A stretch of 64,000 nucleotides of DNA from Saprospiraceae bacterium. GTDB lineage: Bacteria > Bacteroidota > Bacteroidia > Chitinophagales > Saprospiraceae. Positions 60,370 to 64,000 of the stretch are shown piece after piece. The position numbers and the translations under genes are program-made. The notes under the pieces are model-generated. The model saw only the letters and a program-made list of their open reading frames with translations. It was not told the origin of the DNA and made no database searches. Every line of letters starts with the position of its first letter. The first letter of the stretch is position 1. Where the stretch lies: NCBI GenBank assembly GCA_028285545.1, contig JANQPA010000063.1, positions 1-64,000 of the forward strand. Direction: 5' to 3'.

Positions 60370-62280
60370 CTATTCTCTTTCTATTAAAGCAAAAACTTCC
60401 TCTAAAGAAATCCGATACAAATCCACATTATTATTATTAATCTGAATCATAAAATCTTTGTGTCGATTGCTGGCAAAATACAAGTAATCGCCATGAATTT
60501 TGGGAGTCAAATCACTTCCTCCGGAATTTAGCAGACTCAGGTGCTGAGCTGGCTGCCATTTTCCCTCTTTTTTAAAACTGATGTACAGATCTCCGGAGGG
60601 TGTAATGCCTTCCTCTCGTCCACTTGATTCCCAAATGATGAATTGCCCTTTTGGATCAATGCAGCTCCCCCATTCACCATCTGGTGCATTGACAGCATTA
60701 CTCAGGTTCTCGGGCGCTTGATATTGTCCATTCTTGAAGTAAGAAACCCAAAGATCTCCAGAGCCATGCCCCCCTTTGCGATAGGAACCAAAATAAAGAT
60801 TTCCCTCTTCGTCCAGGGTAGGACTGTATTCGCTTTCATTAGAGTTTATGGGCATTTCCAGGTGGATAGGTTGGCTCCATCCGCTATCTGTTTTTTCCAC
60901 ATACCAAATGTCTCTATCTTTTTTCTCCACACCCAGCTGAGTAGGCCTGTTGGATGTAAAAAATAAGCGTTTTCCATCAGGAGTAATAAAGGGATTGGTA
61001 TCGGAATACTGTCCGGAAAAAGGAGCAACATGAGGTTTGGACCAGCTGCCATATTTAAGTTTCCTGGAATAATAAATGGTATTTTTTCTGCCCATGGCAA
61101 AAAAGGAGTCCTTTCTGGCAAAAAACAACTCTTGCTCATTAGGACTTAAAGTTACAGAGGCCTCTACCTGCTCCGTTAGAATATCGGGAGCAAAGAGTTT
61201 GGGCTGTAGCTTCTTTTTGTATTCATCAGGTAGAATATAATTGGTATAAATTGTTAGTGGAAGAGAAGATTGTTGAAGATTCCAGGCAGTAATTACAACT
61301 ATCATTTTTTCCTTAGGATGGACGATTAGATGTTGTCCGCCCGCCCCTCTGGCCATATAAATGGACTTAGGGATGTAGAAAAAGTCTTCGCTTAAGGGGA
61401 TTCCCTCAGACCACCAAAAATAGCCATAACTGAATTTATAAAATCGGTTGTCAATATTTCCCTTAACAATACCAGAAGTAGCCTTTTGTACCCAACCTTC
61501 AGGAAGCAATCGGGAACCATTCCATATCCCATCTTGAAGATGGAGTTGACCAATCTTTATTAAGTCCTTTGACCTCAAGTAGAGTAAAGCACCTCCATTA
61601 TTTGCCGGCTTACCATTGCCGCTCCAATATTCAAATTTCTCGATACCAAGTGGATCAAAAAGGTGTTTTTTAGCAAATTGATCAATCTCCATGCCTGAAG
61701 CCTGCTGAATAATACCTGTAACTAATAATGGGGCAGCATTACCATAATTAAATCGAGTACCTGGTTCCTCTCGCATAGGCGTATTTAAGATCATCTCATA
61801 CCAATCACCTTCCGATTCTAAAACTTTGCGCCAGGTATTATTGGGATCTTCCCATTGCCGTTCTATCCAAGCCAATCCGGGGCGCTGAGTTAATAGGTCT
61901 TCAATGGTAATTTGATTGCGTAAACTATCTGGTTCTTCAATTTTTTTATCAGAAAAAAAGGAAAGTACAGGTTGATGAACATCTTTGATAAAACCTTGCT
62001 GAATGGCTATTCCAAGAAGTGTAGCAGTAATACTTTTAGTAGCAGATTGTAATTGATGAATGGAATCGGAGGGCCAGTCATTAAAATATTTTTCAAACAC
62101 GACTTTATTATCTTTCCAAATCAATAAACTATGTATTTCTCCAAAGCTGCCCTTTTCAATTTCTGAAACAGCTTCTTCTAGTTTTTGAGTAGATAGGGTT
62201 TGACTTGAACTTAGATTGGGAAAAAAGGAGAAAATGAAGATTATCTTAATTAATAAAGAGCTGGTAAAATTTTGCATCAT
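60370..62280 (-). CDS. Exported serine-hydrolase (class C beta-lactamase fold) fused to a PD40 propeller
   Basis: The 636-residue protein has a signal peptide (LLIKIIFIFSFFPNLSSS). Residues 30-365 form a penicillin-binding/beta-lactamase-like domain with SATKS as the S-x-x-K nucleophile (about residue 80), the tyrosine motif RFNYGNAAP (Y-x-N, about 178), and GAGGQHLIVHP in the KTG position. From about 380 to 620, five or so PD40-type beta-propeller blades follow (FITPDGKRLFFTSNRP, SPTLDEEGNLYFGSYRKGG, GDLWVSYFKNGQY, GDYLYFASNRHKDF). Such serine hydrolases may cut peptides or esters rather than antibiotics. The propeller could bind a substrate. The fusion partner order is notable. Confidence 0.88.
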   Translation of the reverse strand: MMQNFTSSLLIKIIFIFSFFPNLSSSQTLSTQKLEEAVSEIEKGSFGEIHSLLIWKDNKVVFEKYFNDWPSDSIHQLQSATKSITATLLGIAIQQGFIKDVHQPVLSFFSDKKIEEPDSLRNQITIEDLLTQRPGLAWIERQWEDPNNTWRKVLESEGDWYEMILNTPMREEPGTRFNYGNAAPLLVTGIIQQASGMEIDQFAKKHLFDPLGIEKFEYWSGNGKPANNGGALLYLRSKDLIKIGQLHLQDGIWNGSRLLPEGWVQKATSGIVKGNIDNRFYKFSYGYFWWSEGIPLSEDFFYIPKSIYMARGAGGQHLIVHPKEKMIVVITAWNLQQSSLPLTIYTNYILPDEYKKKLQPKLFAPDILTEQVEASVTLSPNEQELFFARKDSFFAMGRKNTIYYSRKLKYGSWSKPHVAPFSGQYSDTNPFITPDGKRLFFTSNRPTQLGVEKKDRDIWYVEKTDSGWSQPIHLEMPINSNESEYSPTLDEEGNLYFGSYRKGGHGSGDLWVSYFKNGQYQAPENLSNAVNAPDGEWGSCIDPKGQFIIWESSGREEGITPSGDLYISFKKEGKWQPAQHLSLLNSGGSDLTPKIHGDYLYFASNRHKDFMIQINNNNVDLYRISLEEVFALIERE

Positions 62281-62437
62281 AGTGGTGTGTTTGGTAGTTT
62301 TTCATATTTCTAGATGCAAAAATCCCTCATTTTGATGTGCAAATTAGGAGATTTGTAGATTAGTAAATTTTTTGATTAATTCATTTGTTTTATTATTTAA
62401 GGCTAGTGCTAATTATTTTAGCTCTTTTGGGCACGCA

Positions 62438-62567
62438 ACTGCCTATCGGCAGTCAGGGATTTCGCAAATTATGCAGATAAAATTTGCGATATCTGCGTGA
62501 GAAAAAAGCTACAATAAGCAACTATACTTCTAATTCAAATCTCTCTAAACGTGAACACGTGAACACG
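62438..62567 (+). repeat. Dispersed three-block element, copy B, with a small hairpin at its start
   Basis: The hairpin ACTGCC-TATC-GGCAGT (62438-62453) runs directly into GTCAGGGATTTCGCAAATTATGCAGAT (62452). AAAGCTACAATAAGCA (62505) and AAACGTGAACACGTGAACACG (62547) follow, as in copy A. Inside it CGCAAATT (62464) pairs with AATTTGCG (62481), while GCAGATA pairs with TATCTGC, and the two pairings are interlocked. The element fills most of the 288-base gap after glsA. Confidence 0.8.
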
Positions 62568-62568
62568 T

Positions 62569-63483
62569 TCAAAAAATCGACAAGCCCGTTTTAGTAGTCA
62601 ACAACTCCAAAGCCAACATCCCCAATGCAGAATTCCCTTTTTCATTTAGTTGAGGGCTCCATACTGCTACACTAAAATTACCTGGATGAATGGCGGCGAT
62701 ACCTCCTCCAACACCACTTTTACCGGGTAGTCCCACTTTAAAAGAAAACTCTCCTGCTTCATCATAAAAACCGCAGGCCAGCATGACAGCATTCAGTCTT
62801 TTTGTTTGGCTGGTGTTGAGAATTTCTTCTTCAGTTCCGAAAATTTTGCCGTGGTTGGCGTAAAGCATAAAGGTATTTGCTAATTCCTCACAACTCATCT
62901 CAAGTGCACATTGATGGAAATAAAAATCCAGAACTTCCTCAATATCTCCGTTTATGTTCCCAAAAGATTTCATCAAATTGACAAGGGCTGCATTTCGATA
63001 ACCCCAATCTTTTTCGGATTGAGCGACTTGTTTATTAAATTGGATATCAGATTGTCCAGAAATCTTTCGTACAAAATTCAAAAAGTCTTCTTTTGGGCGC
63101 TCCAGATGCTCCACTAAAATATCAGCGATTACCAATGCTCCAGAGTTAATTAAAGGATTGCGGGGAATGCCATTTTCATTTTCTAATAGGATTAAGGAGT
63201 TAAAAGGGTCGCCGGAAGGTTCGATGCCTACTCTTTCCAATACTTTATTCCCCAGTAGCTGGATGGCAAGGGTTAAAGAAAAAACCTTGGATACGGATTG
63301 AATAGAAAAGCGCTCCCGACTATCTCCAAAAGCAAAATTCCCTTGTTCAAAACAACATAGATGCATTCCAAACTTATTCGGAGAAATTTTAGCTAATTCA
63401 GGAATATAAGAAGCTACTGTTCCGGTTTTGGGTTCTAAGGCCAGGCTTTCCTTGATCTCTTCTAATATTTTGGGATAATCCAT
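62569..63483 (-). CDS. glsA: Glutaminase A
   Basis: GlsA hydrolyses glutamine to glutamate and ammonia. The beta-lactamase-like serine fold has VASYIPELAKISPNKFG at the start, the nucleophile motif FSIQSVSKVFSL (S-x-x-K, about residue 64), EPSGDPFNSL, GIPRNPLINSGALVI, YRNAALVNLM with a conserved Tyr-Arg-Asn, and LPGKSGVGGGIAAIHPG (K-S-G). The length of 304 is usual. The stop codon is two bases after dispersed element B, which therefore abuts the coding end. It stands upstream of a divergent-free gap and is probably monocistronic. Confidence 0.95.
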   Translation of the reverse strand: MDYPKILEEIKESLALEPKTGTVASYIPELAKISPNKFGMHLCCFEQGNFAFGDSRERFSIQSVSKVFSLTLAIQLLGNKVLERVGIEPSGDPFNSLILLENENGIPRNPLINSGALVIADILVEHLERPKEDFLNFVRKISGQSDIQFNKQVAQSEKDWGYRNAALVNLMKSFGNINGDIEEVLDFYFHQCALEMSCEELANTFMLYANHGKIFGTEEEILNTSQTKRLNAVMLACGFYDEAGEFSFKVGLPGKSGVGGGIAAIHPGNFSVAVWSPQLNEKGNSALGMLALELLTTKTGLSIF

Positions 63484-63543
63484 GGTGGTTGATACGTTTG
63501 GTTTTAGTAGGGAATAATAATTGAAAGGATTGAATTAATCATC

Positions 63544-63598
63544 ACCACCAAGGCACGAAGAAACGCTAAGATTTTGTGATTCTTTGTGTTTTTGTGGT
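63544..63598. repeat. CACCAAGGCAC-type interspersed hairpin
   Basis: ACCACCAAGGCACGAAGAA (63544-63562) and the partly complementary TTCTTTGTGTTTTTGTGGT (63580-63598) form a stem with G-T pairs and five mismatches. The sequence resembles CACCAAGGCACAAAGAA / TTTGTGGTTAAAA elements that I have seen in many Bacteroidota intergenic regions. It lies between the glsA start and the next gene's end. Confidence 0.65.
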
Positions 63599-63619
63599 TA
63601 AAAGAAAAAGGGTTTTTAT

Positions 63620-64000
63620 TTACACTAAATACTGATTAATTATTTTAGATAGCATCTCCAAGTCAACTCTTTCTATAGGATGTTTCCCTCCTTCAATGGT
63701 ATGGAAACTGCCATTGGGTATCAAATTTGCTGCTTTTTTCGACTCTGCCTCGTTTACCATTCGATCTTCGGAACCTCTGCTTATCAAAACTTCGTTTTGT
63801 ATGGAGTTGAGGTCTTGATCAGATAATCCAGCCCCATTACCTAGGTTGATCATCATCTCAGCGGTTTTATTGAGCACTTCCTTCCAATCTAGAGGGTCAT
63901 GCCTTTCTTTTAAGGCCTGGGCAAAATGAGGAACTTTTTCTTCTATTTTTTGTGGATCGAGCATTTTGCTTTCCTTAGCGGCAGATTCTGGTGTCCAATC
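63620..64000 (-). CDS. Alpha/beta hydrolase, C-terminal part (start beyond the window)
   Basis: Read on the minus strand the frame is open to the window edge, with DWTPESAAKESKMLDPQKIEE preceding the ATG at 63964, so that ATG is internal and the 5' part is missing. The visible 127 residues hold the end of an alpha/beta-hydrolase: VLISRGSEDRMVNEAES with the acid-position aspartate, and GSFHTIEGGKHPIERVD with the catalytic-type histidine. The nucleophile region is off the window. Substrate is unknown. Confidence 0.75.
   Translation of the reverse strand, partial: DWTPESAAKESKMLDPQKIEEKVPHFAQALKERHDPLDWKEVLNKTAEMMINLGNGAGLSDQDLNSIQNEVLISRGSEDRMVNEAESKKAANLIPNGSFHTIEGGKHPIERVDLEMLSKIINQYLV

Noticed and set aside
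60370-62280. Antibiotic-resistance beta-lactamase
   Set aside because: The fold matches, but a PD40 fusion and the Y-x-N-type variant fit a general serine hydrolase. Nothing in the context points to resistance.

Overview
The window is a stretch of AT-rich chromosome from a gliding member of the Bacteroidota, most likely Saprospiria-like. The lineage is inferred from gldC, a type IX secretion (T9SS) type B sorting domain, a two-copy DUF1599 gene beside a BT_3928-like membrane protein, TAnnTTTG -7 promoter boxes, few Shine-Dalgarno sequences, and many intergenic 7-8 bp tandem repeats. I see no tRNA, rRNA, CRISPR, phage or insertion sequence. One RNA gene is present, the SRP RNA.

Layout. 0-1.7 kb: an octamer repeat, a polysaccharide flippase, and the C-terminal stump of a lost amidohydrolase. 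1.7-10.1 kb: three large exported carbohydrate-active proteins (an FGE-like fusion, a ThuA-like plus six-hairpin glycosidase, and a GH127 beta-L-arabinofuranosidase). 10.2-12.9 kb: an RsmF-like rRNA methylase, a DUF547 protein, and a protein that is almost only a T9SS sorting domain. 12.9-19.9 kb: a tight minus-strand operon that makes CMP-pseudaminic acid (pseB-pseC-pseF-pseGH fusion-pseI), ending in a capsule-type putative glycosyltransferase. 20.1-25 kb: GT2, GT4 and a YfhO-like membrane protein, probably part of the same surface-glycan region. 25-34 kb: housekeeping genes (gpsA, ppk1, tpiA, a biotin carboxylase) with a DUF72 gene, an S24-type regulator and small unknowns. 34-43 kb: a TPR protein, a lipoprotein, a copper-type P-ATPase, gldC, the SRP RNA, a TalC-type aldolase, a nucleoside phosphorylase, an ArsC-like protein and hemF. 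43-57 kb: a LuxE-like enzyme, trmH, a PBP-like lipoprotein, guaA, an OmpA/TSP3 protein, nusB, a MauE/DoxX-like protein, DUF1599, a DMT transporter, a LuxC-like reductase and an orphan PstS-like lipoprotein. 57-64 kb: a TIGR01777 epimerase, PadR, GNAT, an amidohydrolase, a beta-lactamase-fold/PD40 fusion, glutaminase, and the 3' part of an alpha/beta hydrolase gene.

The strongest coherent system is the pseudaminic acid operon. It holds every step from UDP-GlcNAc to CMP-Pse, with the hydrolase and acetyltransferase steps fused in one protein, followed by a capsule-type protein that is a good candidate for the pseudaminyl transferase. The most unusual feature is the intergenic DNA. Several distinct families of short tandem and palindromic repeats recur at gene ends and starts: (CCCAATA)-like telomere-like arrays at six places, GTAGAAAGTA hairpins at two or three, a three-block dispersed element at two, and small hairpins with a tetraloop at three. 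Starts were moved from TTG/GTG to an internal ATG where a promoter box or signal peptide supports this. Coordinates of sites inside simple repeats may be off by a few bases.
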